From: Leyella lascolaii
GTDB lineage: Bacteria; Bacteroidota; Bacteroidia; Bacteroidales; Bacteroidaceae
Assembly: GCF_900079775.1 (NCBI RefSeq)
Contig: NZ_LT556038.1
Coordinates: 603,754-667,753 of the forward strand
DNA: 64,000 bases
Reading direction: 5' to 3'
Shown here: positions 28,562 through 36,546 of the stretch, piece by piece
Layout: every line of letters starts with the position of its first letter
Numbering within the stretch: position 1 is the first letter of the stretch
Program-made: the position numbers and the translations under genes
Notes under the pieces: model-generated
Told to the model about the DNA's origin: nothing
What the model saw: the letters and a program-made list of their open reading frames with translations, nothing else
Databases searched by the model: none

Positions 28562-29847
28562 TTCACCGTTTTGGATTTAAGGTTATCAAATAATCTTTCT
28601 ATGAGTCTTTTCTTTTTTGTTATCACATCGACAATACCTTTAGCCTCGAACTTGATGTCGAGTCTTTTCCCGTAGTTCGTAACTGTTCCGTCGGGAAACC
28701 TTATTGTTACGAGATAAGTCTCCACGTTGCCATCCTTGGACGACATCTTGTTGGTTATCGCCGAAACGCTCTCAACCCTTCCTTTGATGTAGCCGTACTC
28801 GTTATATGGGAAATCGTTAAGCTTTATATTGGCTTCCTGTCCAGTCTCAATCTTCCCGGCTCCTCCCGCCGGAACATACGCCTCACCCATGACATCGTTT
28901 TTATCAGGAATAACAGAGAACGCCTCCTGTCCGGACTGCACAAATGTGTTCTCATGCCAGAATCCAAGGTATTCCACGCGTCCGGTGATTGGAGACGCAA
29001 GGAGATATTTTTCTTTCCATTGTCTTATGTCACTTCTCAGGTTGTTGTAACGTGTGAGAAGTTCGGCATGAGCCTGCTGCAAATCGTCAGCCTGCTGTAT
29101 GTCTATCTTGGCAAGTTCAGTTCTGTTCCGGCTTATGTCAGACAGCTTGGCAAGGCGCGTGCTCCTCAGTCCGCACTCCGCCTCAAGCTGCGACAGGAGA
29201 TTGCCATATTGGCTATCATACTCCATCTCGCTTATGGCGTTGCGACTCTTCAACAGACTGTCTTTGGAAGTTCTCTTCCTTACTATTTCTATTATCCGTC
29301 CCTTTAAGTCAAGTTCCACATCAAGATTCACAGCTACTTTACTGTCAGCATCTATCTGTTTTTTAAGCGAGCTACGCATATTGTCATAGTTTGATGTGTT
29401 CAGCACAAGCTCATATTGTTTTAGTGCAAGAAGAAAATTGTTGTATGACGCGCTAAGGTCCCCAAGTCCCGGACAATCGGGCACCTGCGAACTGTTGATG
29501 TGTTGAAGTCTCTTTTCTGTGAATCTCTCAAGTTTAATTACATCTTCAAGTATTGCACCGTTCTCTATATATGCCAGAACCGTGCCTCCGTCCACAGGCA
29601 TACGGTTGCGCACCAGAAGATGAAGTCTTCCTGAACTGCCCGCTACGAGTCTCACAGGAGCGTTTCCGGAGGTGAGCGATATCTGACCGCTCACGGTATC
29701 GGGATATTCTATCACAAAACCGAGAGCCAACACCACACCCATCAGCACTGTCACCACAAGAGCTGTCCATGCAGCCCATCGCGTGGGCATACGTTCCACT
29801 ATATCATGTACCTCTTCCGACCGTTTTTCTATTTCTTCTTTCTCCAT
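28558..29847 (-). CDS. HlyD-family periplasmic adaptor
   Basis: A 429-residue membrane fusion protein linking the ABC exporter to the outer-membrane channel. One N-terminal membrane helix (about 25-45) is followed by a biotinyl-lipoyl-like half (NAPVRLVAGSSGRLHLLV), a long helical hairpin (about 120-285) and the return half (YLLASPITGRVEYLGFW). A beta-barrel domain ends near FKAKGI-type sequence close to residue 410. It overlaps the exporter gene by 4 bp and lies 43 bp after the TolC-like gene, so all three are co-expressed. Confidence 0.9.
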   Translation of the reverse strand: MEKEEIEKRSEEVHDIVERMPTRWAAWTALVVTVLMGVVLALGFVIEYPDTVSGQISLTSGNAPVRLVAGSSGRLHLLVRNRMPVDGGTVLAYIENGAILEDVIKLERFTEKRLQHINSSQVPDCPGLGDLSASYNNFLLALKQYELVLNTSNYDNMRSSLKKQIDADSKVAVNLDVELDLKGRIIEIVRKRTSKDSLLKSRNAISEMEYDSQYGNLLSQLEAECGLRSTRLAKLSDISRNRTELAKIDIQQADDLQQAHAELLTRYNNLRSDIRQWKEKYLLASPITGRVEYLGFWHENTFVQSGQEAFSVIPDKNDVMGEAYVPAGGAGKIETGQEANIKLNDFPYNEYGYIKGRVESVSAITNKMSSKDGNVETYLVTIRFPDGTVTNYGKRLDIKFEAKGIVDVITKKKRLIERLFDNLKSKTVK

Positions 29848-29890
29848 ACGATATTTTTCTGATATATAAGAAACATGCTGCCCTCATCCG

Positions 29891-31348
29891 TTACACAAGC
29901 ACTGCCTCTAAATCCCTGTCACCAACGAAATCATAAAGCGTAGCATGCCGGAGGCTGAAATATTGCGTATAAAGAGTGTTCATCGAGTCGTAGTATTTCT
30001 GCATGGCAGACATCTGTGCACTGTATGCGTTGAACAGTTCATATACGGATATTCTGCCAAGCCCGAACTTCTCCACCGAGAGCCCATATTGCTTTTGCGA
30101 TAGCATATAAACCCTTTCTGCTGTGTCGAGAGTTTTTCTGGCGTGGTTGTAGTCATCGGCAAGTGTCTTTATTTCGTTTTCAAATTCCGCTTCTGCCTGT
30201 TCTAACTCAATCATCTCCGCATTATAACTGTTATCCGCCATACGCCTTTTGTTGTGGTTTATGCCCCATTGAAATGCAGGAATGGTAAGAGTGATGCCTA
30301 CGGTCTGTCTGCGCTCAGGGTTTCGGTAGGCGCCTGAAAATGTAGGCGCATACTGGTTGAGACCATAGCTCAAAGATATGTTTCCGTTGAACCGTGTCTC
30401 CATCCTTTTCTCGTAACGTTCCAACTCTGCCTGTCTTTTTCTAAGCTCACCGTTCAGAGCCTGCGGATTGTTTTTCCTTATCAGTGTTGTCACGCTGAGC
30501 GGTTCAATGTATAAAGGCAATGAAGCAGCATGAGGACGTTCAACACAGATGCTGTCAACGCCCAGTTCTGTGCACAGGCTGCGCAGAGCCACAAGACGTT
30601 CCTGTGCGGCACTCTCAAGCATCATCCTCGTGTCGAGCTGCTGTAGTTCTATCTGATTGTAGTCATATGGCGTTATGTAACCGTTGTCGAGTTTCAGTCG
30701 CGCCATCGTGAGGAGGGTATCTCCTTTGCCTACATTACTAAGTGCGGTCTCATATCGTAATTGTCCGTACCACGCAGTCATATAGAGCGTCACGACCTTC
30801 TGTTGTTCCTCAGAAAGCGATGTGCACAGAACCTTACGTGCCAAAGCATTCTGAAGATGCATTATAGACCTGTTAAGACGGTATCTCTTCACGTTTCCTC
30901 GTAAAGGCTGGCTGTAGCTGAGGTATAGAGGTGATGTGTTGTAGCTGTTGCGGTTGCCAGAGAACTCACGCAGAAAACTTATGCTGCTGCTTGCCATAAG
31001 CGTACCTCCAGTGATTCCAATCTTCTGTATCACAGACATTTCTCCGGAGCTTGTGTTGGCGTTGTCCTTCACATATGAGTAAGAACCGGTCACAGGATCC
31101 TGCAGCAGACGCAGGGAGTTGTTGAAACTGATGGGGTTGAGGCTGAAGCTGAGCATCGGCAGGAAACTCTTCCTGTAGTTCTCGAAGTCAAGGTAGCTGT
31201 TCTCATAGTTCAGGCGCAACACTTTTGCCCTCGGCGAACGCAAGGCGTAAATGTTGACGGCGTCCTCTATGGATATAGCGCAAAGACATTGGCAGAAACA
31301 ACATCCTGACAACACCAGAGCAAACAACATATATCTTTGCTTAGTCAT
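29891..31348 (-). CDS. TolC-family outer-membrane efflux protein
   Basis: A 485-residue outer-membrane channel protein. The start at 31348 (MTKQRYMLFALVL...) is preferred because it gives a proper signal peptide ending near CLCA; the frame is open to 31429. The sequence shows two repeats of the TolC/OEP fold with the usual helix starts (ISIEDAVNIYALRSPRAKVL and GYITPYDYNQIELQQLD) and a C-terminal part with FGLGRISVYELFNAYSAQM. It is the first gene of the tolC-hlyD-PCAT operon. Upstream to 31687 there is a palindrome copy but no other gene. Confidence 0.9.
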   Translation of the reverse strand: MTKQRYMLFALVLSGCCFCQCLCAISIEDAVNIYALRSPRAKVLRLNYENSYLDFENYRKSFLPMLSFSLNPISFNNSLRLLQDPVTGSYSYVKDNANTSSGEMSVIQKIGITGGTLMASSSISFLREFSGNRNSYNTSPLYLSYSQPLRGNVKRYRLNRSIMHLQNALARKVLCTSLSEEQQKVVTLYMTAWYGQLRYETALSNVGKGDTLLTMARLKLDNGYITPYDYNQIELQQLDTRMMLESAAQERLVALRSLCTELGVDSICVERPHAASLPLYIEPLSVTTLIRKNNPQALNGELRKRQAELERYEKRMETRFNGNISLSYGLNQYAPTFSGAYRNPERRQTVGITLTIPAFQWGINHNKRRMADNSYNAEMIELEQAEAEFENEIKTLADDYNHARKTLDTAERVYMLSQKQYGLSVEKFGLGRISVYELFNAYSAQMSAMQKYYDSMNTLYTQYFSLRHATLYDFVGDRDLEAVLV

Positions 31349-31468
31349 AAAATAATTATTTTTACGAATAGTCTTTAGGTTTGTTGTTATTACACATCCT
31401 TCATGTTTTCGTTTATAGGCATATATCACCGCGAAGCCAGATATTCATTGAGATGTCGCAATCCCATA

Positions 31469-31490
31469 GAGACGCAATATTTTGCGTCTC
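31469..31490. repeat. Solitary GAGACGCAA palindrome in the export locus
   Basis: A copy of the 22-bp palindrome with a central ATAT variant, between the TolC-like gene and the broken secreted-protein gene. It lies in the presumed promoter region of the export operon. The rest of 31349-31686 shows no gene. Confidence 0.75.
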
Positions 31491-31686
31491 CACCTTGTCT
31501 GGCAGTAGTGGGCTTATGACAGAAAGCCGTGCTTGCATGATGTTTCCTCATTGTCATTAATATATTTTGACGTCCGGTTAGATGAACCTCACAACCTTCG
31601 GTAAGTCTTTATATCATCCATAGTATGAATCTCTTTGATTATTTTGGTCTTCAAAAAACATATTTTCTTATAATGTTTTTCTAAAG

Positions 31687-32361
31687 TCACTTAAAGCGGA
31701 ACATGCCCTTTACATCGTCAAGATACTTGTTGAAGCGTTCCGCGCCATCGTCTGTCATGAAGAATAAGAGCTATATGTCGTCACCGTGTCTGCCGGTCAT
31801 CACACAACGGGCGTTGGTATATTTGCCTTCATATACCTTTTCCCGCAAGTCGAGCGGTATCCATGCAAGGAAGTCTGAGTTGAACATGCTTCGTGCCTTT
31901 GACGAAGGGAGGAACGTCATCATGCTAACAAGGTTGTCCGACTCCCATTCTTTTTCCACAGAGGTTGACGCTACATATCCGCCCCTCAGCACGGTCTTCA
32001 GTTCCCACAGATTCTCTTCTGTAGGCATTTTCATCTTTACGGTTCTGTCGTCATCTGTCATCTTTTCTCCTTTCTCGTCATACATCATAGGTATCATCGG
32101 ACTGACATACATGCATACCCTACACTTACGGTCTTTGCTGTCCATAGACAGCATCACCCTTGGCAGGGCACGGCTTGTGTCCGCCTCGAATATCTTATGA
32201 TATTTACCTTTCTGTCTGATGTCGAATCTGTCGTTAGGAGTGAATGTCATACCATACTTTTCCATCAGATCGTCAAACGCACTTTCCTCCTGTGCGAATG
32301 CCGGAATCGCGGCAAGAAACGTCAAAGCCGCGAATACAAAACCTTTTAATTTAATAGCCAT
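31687..32361 (-). pseudogene. Secreted protein gene with a premature TAG
   Basis: The frame from 32361 (MAIKLKGFVFAALTFLAAIP, signal peptide ending near AFAQ) stops at TAG 31771-31773 after about 196 codons. The same frame continues as LLFFMTDDGAERFNKYLDDV and ends KGMFRFK at TGA 31687-31689, a segment with strong coding character that follows naturally from MTGRHGDDI. The original product was therefore about 224 residues and the stop probably replaced a Tyr codon. The family is not recognised. Its start overlaps the stop of the papain-like leader protein by 11 bp, so it belongs to that operon. The shortened protein may still be exported. Confidence 0.65.
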
Positions 32362-32869
32362 AAGCACTGTGTTTTCTATTATTTACTTTCAGAATATAAC
32401 CACGGCCAGAGCCACCATCACCTTCAAGATAACTTCTTTTGATTTTAGAATGTGCTCCTGTTTGAGGATCAAAAACCTCAAAATAATCTAGAGTGAATTT
32501 TTCTATGATAACTGCATGCATAGAATATCCATCGCCAGTCCATCCTGGTACATCATTAGGGTCAAATACAAGGACTCTAGTTGTAGAACCTGAATTGTCA
32601 GAAAAAAAATCTTTCGTAAAATTACTCAGTTCTGCCATACTGCCCTTAAACTCATAGTTGTTTTCATCAAAGGAAGTTCCATAATAAGCTTGTGCCAGCT
32701 TCATTGCCGCCTCCGCACCATAGTCTTGCCCATTACTGTTTATATACGCCAGACATCTCCATACGCAGTCTTTGTCATCATAGCCGCCATAATAGAGTTT
32801 CTGTTCCTCAAGGCTTACGACGGTCATCGCTTCCGCCAGTTCTGCCAATGAAAACTTTTTGTTTCTCAT
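32351..32869 (-). CDS. Double-glycine-leader protein with papain-like domain
   Basis: A 172-residue protein. Residues 1-29 form a leader ending VVSLEEQKLYYGG, with Ser at -11, Glu at -8 and Gly-Gly at the cleavage site, as in C39-exporter substrates. The mature 143 residues look like a small papain-fold enzyme: candidate nucleophile Cys in DCVWRCLAYI, candidate His in SMHAVIIEKF and Asp in YFEVFDPQTG, in the usual C...H...D order. Such folds occur in peptidases, deamidases and toxins. The active residues are proposed from spacing, not proven. It lies 36 bp after a LanC-like gene and in the same strand block as a C39 exporter. A secreted effector or bacteriocin is the favoured role. Confidence 0.7.
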   Translation of the reverse strand: MRNKKFSLAELAEAMTVVSLEEQKLYYGGYDDKDCVWRCLAYINSNGQDYGAEAAMKLAQAYYGTSFDENNYEFKGSMAELSNFTKDFFSDNSGSTTRVLVFDPNDVPGWTGDGYSMHAVIIEKFTLDYFEVFDPQTGAHSKIKRSYLEGDGGSGRGYILKVNNRKHSAYGY

Positions 32870-32905
32870 AAAATCAATTTTTTATTTAGTGAATTACATA
32901 TTCTA

Positions 32906-33862
32906 TTAGTTTTTACCATTACGCAGCAGACACAATCCCAATCCCGCCAGACGACTGTTGGCATTGTCAATATCATAGAACATGTCGAAACACACGTTTT
33001 TTATGAAGACATCTATGACATCATTGTCAATATAATCGAAAACATCCATACCATAAAGAAACATTTCCCAACTGTCTTTATACGCCATCTCCATATTGAA
33101 TATGACTGGCTGTATGTCTGGTTTGGAAAGCAAATCCTTGCTGTAGCATAAATTTTCCTGAAACAAGTTTGCTATATGCCGCAGTATGACAATGTCTTTT
33201 TCGAGATAATGTCTTTTTCCGAAGTTGCCCGACAATATATCAAAACATTTATTTATAATATTCTCAATATCTCTATCATAATCAGACAAATCTGAACGCA
33301 TCATGCTGAATGTATAAATTATAGAAAGGGTGACGCCTGTATCGAGTCTTTTGTCCTGTCCCTTCATCATCTTGTCAAGTAACGCCGATGTTCCGGTTAT
33401 CAACATACTGTATAATGATGCTTCAGGCTTGAATTCTTCGCAATTCATCCTGTGATAAAGATACATACCCGGCTGATAAAGCCGTAGACCTCCCTGCCTA
33501 CAATTTCTTGCAAATGCCTCAGGAAACCTTAATACAGTATTGTCTGACATTCCCATTTCAGAAGGGTCTGAATGTCTGTATTCAGAAAGCATGGCAGTAC
33601 CCAGCGAAATACTTCCAAGCATATCCATTGTCTCAGGCGAACGATACAACTTTATGTTTTTCATAACGTCCGACATTAACTCCGAAGCAATGTCCGAATA
33701 TACAGAACAACCGGAATATGAGCCGTATTCATACAAGAACAAAGCTACTCCTGTCTTGCCATCAATGAGGCTGTCATCTACGGTATTGTCAAGATTGGCA
33801 ACGATTGTATTGGCAAGTCTCATGAGTATGTTTTTCATACTGTATGTCGCTATCTGCATCAT
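32906..33862 (-). CDS. LanC-like protein without visible zinc ligands (copy 2)
   Basis: A 318-residue paralogue of the protein at 22869-23825, equal in length. Shared landmarks are MRLANTIVANLDNT near the start, LIDGKTGVALFLYEYGSYSG (about 37-56), a weaker second Gly motif (MLGSISLGTAMLSEY) and the ending FYDIDNANSRLAGLGLCLL. As in copy 1 there is no CxG/CHG zinc site. It is the first gene of an operon leading into the papain-like leader protein. A -7-like box lies about 195 bp upstream. The two copies have diverged strongly, which suggests specialisation for their own downstream substrates. Confidence 0.65.
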   Translation of the reverse strand: MMQIATYSMKNILMRLANTIVANLDNTVDDSLIDGKTGVALFLYEYGSYSGCSVYSDIASELMSDVMKNIKLYRSPETMDMLGSISLGTAMLSEYRHSDPSEMGMSDNTVLRFPEAFARNCRQGGLRLYQPGMYLYHRMNCEEFKPEASLYSMLITGTSALLDKMMKGQDKRLDTGVTLSIIYTFSMMRSDLSDYDRDIENIINKCFDILSGNFGKRHYLEKDIVILRHIANLFQENLCYSKDLLSKPDIQPVIFNMEMAYKDSWEMFLYGMDVFDYIDNDVIDVFIKNVCFDMFYDIDNANSRLAGLGLCLLRNGKN

Positions 33863-34053
33863 TTATATAACCTTATATATTTTCGTATATGGACTATCAT
33901 ACATTGAAACGCCCCATATAAATGAGGTTGATCCGCTTTATATGATTGCGTGTATTTATCTTGTATAAGATATGTGGCGGCTCGGCAGTATCAAGTCTGG
34001 AAAACAGCGTTTTACCGCCTTGCTTTATGTTTGTTTAAGTTGTATTATCGATG

Positions 34054-34061
34054 CAAAGATA
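34054..34061 (-). promoter_or_regulatory. Candidate -7 box for the LanC-like/leader operon; gap 33863-34336
   Basis: CAAAGATA reads TATCTTTG on the minus strand. The -33 position has only ATTG about 21 bp upstream. The surrounding interval is very AT-rich and no gene is seen in it. Confidence 0.35.
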
Positions 34062-34336
34062 CTTTTTTTTTTACATACTATACAATAGTCTCTAAAATAA
34101 GCGTTGCATATTGCGATGCATACCAGAAAAGATATGATAATGATTGTCAATATATTACTTTAAATATATAGAGTTTAAAAAAGCTATAAATGCAACGTTT
34201 TTTTTATGTGTCACAAACAATTTTATAAATATTATTATGTCATTATACCGCATGTCTCTACGTATAAAGTAGTATTTTTCAATATTATCACTTTATTTTG
34301 TCATTCCGTCGTCAAGCATATCTTGACAATGACACT

Positions 34337-34570
34337 AAGTAGCATGTTCTAAATTAACGTGAGTTCGATGAAATAAGAACAATGCTTATTGTGTTTTCCT
34401 AATCCTTTGTATCTGTATATGTGTTTCTTTGGAAACAAACGGTAAACAGTCAAACCACCTAAGAAATGACGATGAAGTTGTGAACCGGACAATGCCTTGA
34501 AAACTCTATCTGAGTGAGAGACTTGAACGTACATTTTCCCATCACCGCCTAAAAAACCGGAAGATGTCAT
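34337..34570 (-). mobile_element. Possible insertion-sequence remnant (transposase tail and end)
   Basis: A 73-codon frame (from 34570 to 34349) with a basic C-terminus (YRYKGLGKHNKHCSYFIELT) ends 12 bp before AAGTAGCATGTTCTAAATTA at 34337, which closely resembles the terminal repeats of the three MITE-like elements in this window. I infer the 3' end of a degraded insertion sequence that may be the parent of those elements. The protein fragment itself was not assigned to a transposase family. Confidence 0.35.
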
Positions 34571-34637
34571 ACGCCATACAAAATAATTCCGTACCTTTGT
34601 AATAAGTGAACACGACGATTATCGTCTGTAATTCTTT

Positions 34638-34742
34638 ATGATTAAGAACGTTTTCGATAAGCCAGATGAACAGAGTCAAGCTCGCTTGAACTATGTCATG
34701 GCGAGAAAAGGTGCGCGCAAGCGAACGATAATGACACAATAA
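34638..34742 (+). CDS. 34-residue small ORF (copy 1)
   Basis: MIKNVFDKPDEQ at the N-terminus and a basic tail ending RKRTIMTQ. The length (105 nt with stop) is the same as that of a related ORF at 35548-35652. Both lie just upstream of paralogous secreted-protein genes: 67 bp here, overlapping in the second case. Shared codons cover NVFDKP, a D/E/Q segment and RL-A-RK. It may be a duplicated short peptide gene or the remnant of a larger gene. Translation is not shown. Confidence 0.35.
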   Translation: MIKNVFDKPDEQSQARLNYVMARKGARKRTIMTQ

Positions 34743-34809
34743 ATTCAGTCAACAACAAAGTTCACATACTGATATATTTCATCAGACTCACGTCAAACCA
34801 TACAAATAT

Positions 34810-35535
34810 ATGCGACAATTAAGATTATTAACAACAGTGCTGTTCTGTCTCTGCTTTATTGCAGAGACGGATGCCCAGACGCCTGATGACAGTGAGGATG
34901 TTGTAACAGTGAGGATTGACTCCATCATCTATCCTCGCATAAAAATGAAAGAGGAGGAAGAACAAATATCAAGAAGCGATACTGTGTACGCTTACATGTA
35001 CAACATATATTATCACTACTATAAGAATGGAGAAAAGACATGGCTGACAAACAATGTCTTGGGAAATGACGGCTCAAGTGCAGATGAGGTACGGTTCGAT
35101 GTGTCAGACAGTGATTTCACCGGATATATGACGTTTGATGATGTAATGCGCGGGCTGAGATATGTTGTGGCAGATGCCAACAAGCGGTACGGCATAAGGA
35201 AAAGATTCCAGATATGGGTAAATACACTTGACTTCGGAGAGGAAAGTGTTGAGCTCTGCCGTATATATGACAAGAAGCGTCATAAGATAAGACATGATTT
35301 TTCTTTATTCAAAAGAGTCTTTCTCGAGAGCGGGATATTCAGGAGCATAAAGGATATGATGAAAGAGTATGGGATGGAGTTCGAGGATTGCGGGCATTCC
35401 GATTTTGCGCGATGGAATTATTTGAGTCCTGACGCTTATGTCAGGTCTTACGGATATAAGGGTGATAAGGAGACGCTTCCCGAGAAGATGATTTATTCAT
35501 GGGACTATATAATAGAATTTGTAGAAAGGAAATAG
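34810..35535 (+). CDS. Secreted protein of unknown family (paralogue 1)
   Basis: A 241-residue protein with a signal peptide (MRQLRLLTTVLFCLCFIAET, cleavage near TDAQ). The mature domain has a helix-rich region around YMTFDDVMRGLRYVVADANK and a conserved LDFGEESVELCRIYDKK segment shared with the neighbour at 35649-36389. The last 40 residues (LSPDAYVRSYGYKGDKETLP and onward) are also shared. No enzymatic motif or known family was recognised. It is read away from the exporter operon and was evidently duplicated in tandem together with the small ORF upstream. Confidence 0.75.
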   Translation: MRQLRLLTTVLFCLCFIAETDAQTPDDSEDVVTVRIDSIIYPRIKMKEEEEQISRSDTVYAYMYNIYYHYYKNGEKTWLTNNVLGNDGSSADEVRFDVSDSDFTGYMTFDDVMRGLRYVVADANKRYGIRKRFQIWVNTLDFGEESVELCRIYDKKRHKIRHDFSLFKRVFLESGIFRSIKDMMKEYGMEFEDCGHSDFARWNYLSPDAYVRSYGYKGDKETLPEKMIYSWDYIIEFVERK

Positions 35536-35547
35536 GTTCCGGCTTTA

Positions 35548-35652
35548 ATGAACGTTTTCGATAAGCCATATGGACAAGACGAAGACTGCTTCAGGCTTGC
35601 CTTGGAGAGAAAAAGAAGGATGCAATCCAACGTTTATATACCGGCATCATGA
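35548..35652 (+). CDS. 34-residue small ORF (copy 2), overlaps next start
   Basis: MNVFDKPYGQDED start and RKRRMQSNVYIPAS end. Exactly the same length as copy 1 at 34638-34742. Its TGA stop (35650-35652) overlaps the ATG at 35649 in the arrangement ATGA, so translation of the two frames could be coupled. A degenerate inverted third copy lies at 36404-36470. Confidence 0.35.
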   Translation: MNVFDKPYGQDEDCFRLALERKRRMQSNVYIPAS

Positions 35653-36389
35653 CAATTAGAATAACAAAAGATATGCGACAAGTAAGATTTTTAATGATAT
35701 TACTCTACCTCCTCGTTGTTGCAGAGACGTATGCCCGTACATCGGACGACAATGTGCAGGCAATATCGGTGAAGATTGACTCAACGTATTATGACCGTAT
35801 TCATAAGGATGTATTTAACAAAATGACAGACTATTCCTTTTATAAATATGGGAAAAAGACAGGCAATACGGTTGAGGTATATACAGCCGACGAGGACGGT
35901 CTGGCTCATTCTATACGAATAGACTGCAAGGACGAGAATCTTGAGACCCTCGGCTGCTACATGTCCTTAGAGGACATGATGAGCGGACTGAAGTGTGTCA
36001 TGGACGACATCTCAAAGAGGTATGGCATATACAAGGAACTTATAGTGAAGATAAACACGTTGGATTTCGGGGACGGGAGCGTGGACATTTGTCGGCAGTA
36101 TGATAGGAAAACGGGCAAAAAAGGGACAGGCATCCATTCCGTATTCTCAAAAGTATGCCTTAAAAGCAAGCTCGTCAGAAGCCTGAGAGAACTGATGGCA
36201 CAATACGGAAAAGAACATGCCACAGACCATCCTTTTGTCTCCGACGGCTTTACGTACAACACACTTGATTATGTAAGCCCGGAGATTTATACACAATTCT
36301 ATAAATATGAAGGCAGCAAGGATGAGCTTCCCGAAAAAATGTTTTATTCCACAGACCTGTTAATGGTGTTCTGTGATAAGGAGAAGTAA
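35649..36389 (+). CDS. Secreted protein of unknown family (paralogue 2)
   Basis: A 246-residue paralogue of the preceding secreted protein. The signal peptide is MRQVRFLMILLYLLVVAET with cleavage near YART. Shared blocks include MSLEDMMSGLKCVMDDISKR, LDFGDGSVDICRQYDRK and LPEKMFYSTDLLMVF. The ATG at 35649 overlaps the stop of the small ORF, while an internal ATG at 35673 gives the same N-terminus as the paralogue and is an equally good start. It ends 158 bp before the oppositely read capsule operon end. Confidence 0.7.
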   Translation: MTIRITKDMRQVRFLMILLYLLVVAETYARTSDDNVQAISVKIDSTYYDRIHKDVFNKMTDYSFYKYGKKTGNTVEVYTADEDGLAHSIRIDCKDENLETLGCYMSLEDMMSGLKCVMDDISKRYGIYKELIVKINTLDFGDGSVDICRQYDRKTGKKGTGIHSVFSKVCLKSKLVRSLRELMAQYGKEHATDHPFVSDGFTYNTLDYVSPEIYTQFYKYEGSKDELPEKMFYSTDLLMVFCDKEK

Positions 36390-36403
36390 AGGTAAGGATT
36401 CGC

Positions 36404-36470
36404 TTTTGTGCACCTTCTCGCCATGGCAAGCCTGGAGCATTATTCGTCTTGTTCATCTGGCTTATAGAAT
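36404..36470 (-). repeat. Degenerate inverted copy of the small-ORF segment
   Basis: Read on the minus strand the sequence gives FYKPDEQDE, a stop, then RLAMARR, matching the core of the two 34-residue ORFs. It faces the opposite direction, so the two secreted-protein genes are enclosed by an inverted pair of this segment (34645-34710 and 36404-36470). Confidence 0.55.
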
Positions 36471-36514
36471 AAAAAAAATCCGCATCCCGGACGGCAGATG
36501 CGCGCGGGATGCGG
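36470..36514 (-). terminator. Terminator of the polysaccharide operon
   Basis: On the minus strand CCGCATCCCG pairs perfectly with CGGGATGCGG across a 15-nt loop and is followed by A and eight T residues. It lies 33 bp after the fcl stop and marks the end of the long operon. Confidence 0.9.
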
Positions 36515-36546
36515 AGACATAACGATATTGTCGTGAGACGAAAATA

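Noticed and set aside
20602..32361. Stop-codon recoding to explain in-frame TGA, TAA and TAG codons
   Set aside because: All three stop codons are affected, the surrounding intact genes use them normally, and other lesions (frameshifts, truncations) are present; ordinary decay is simpler.
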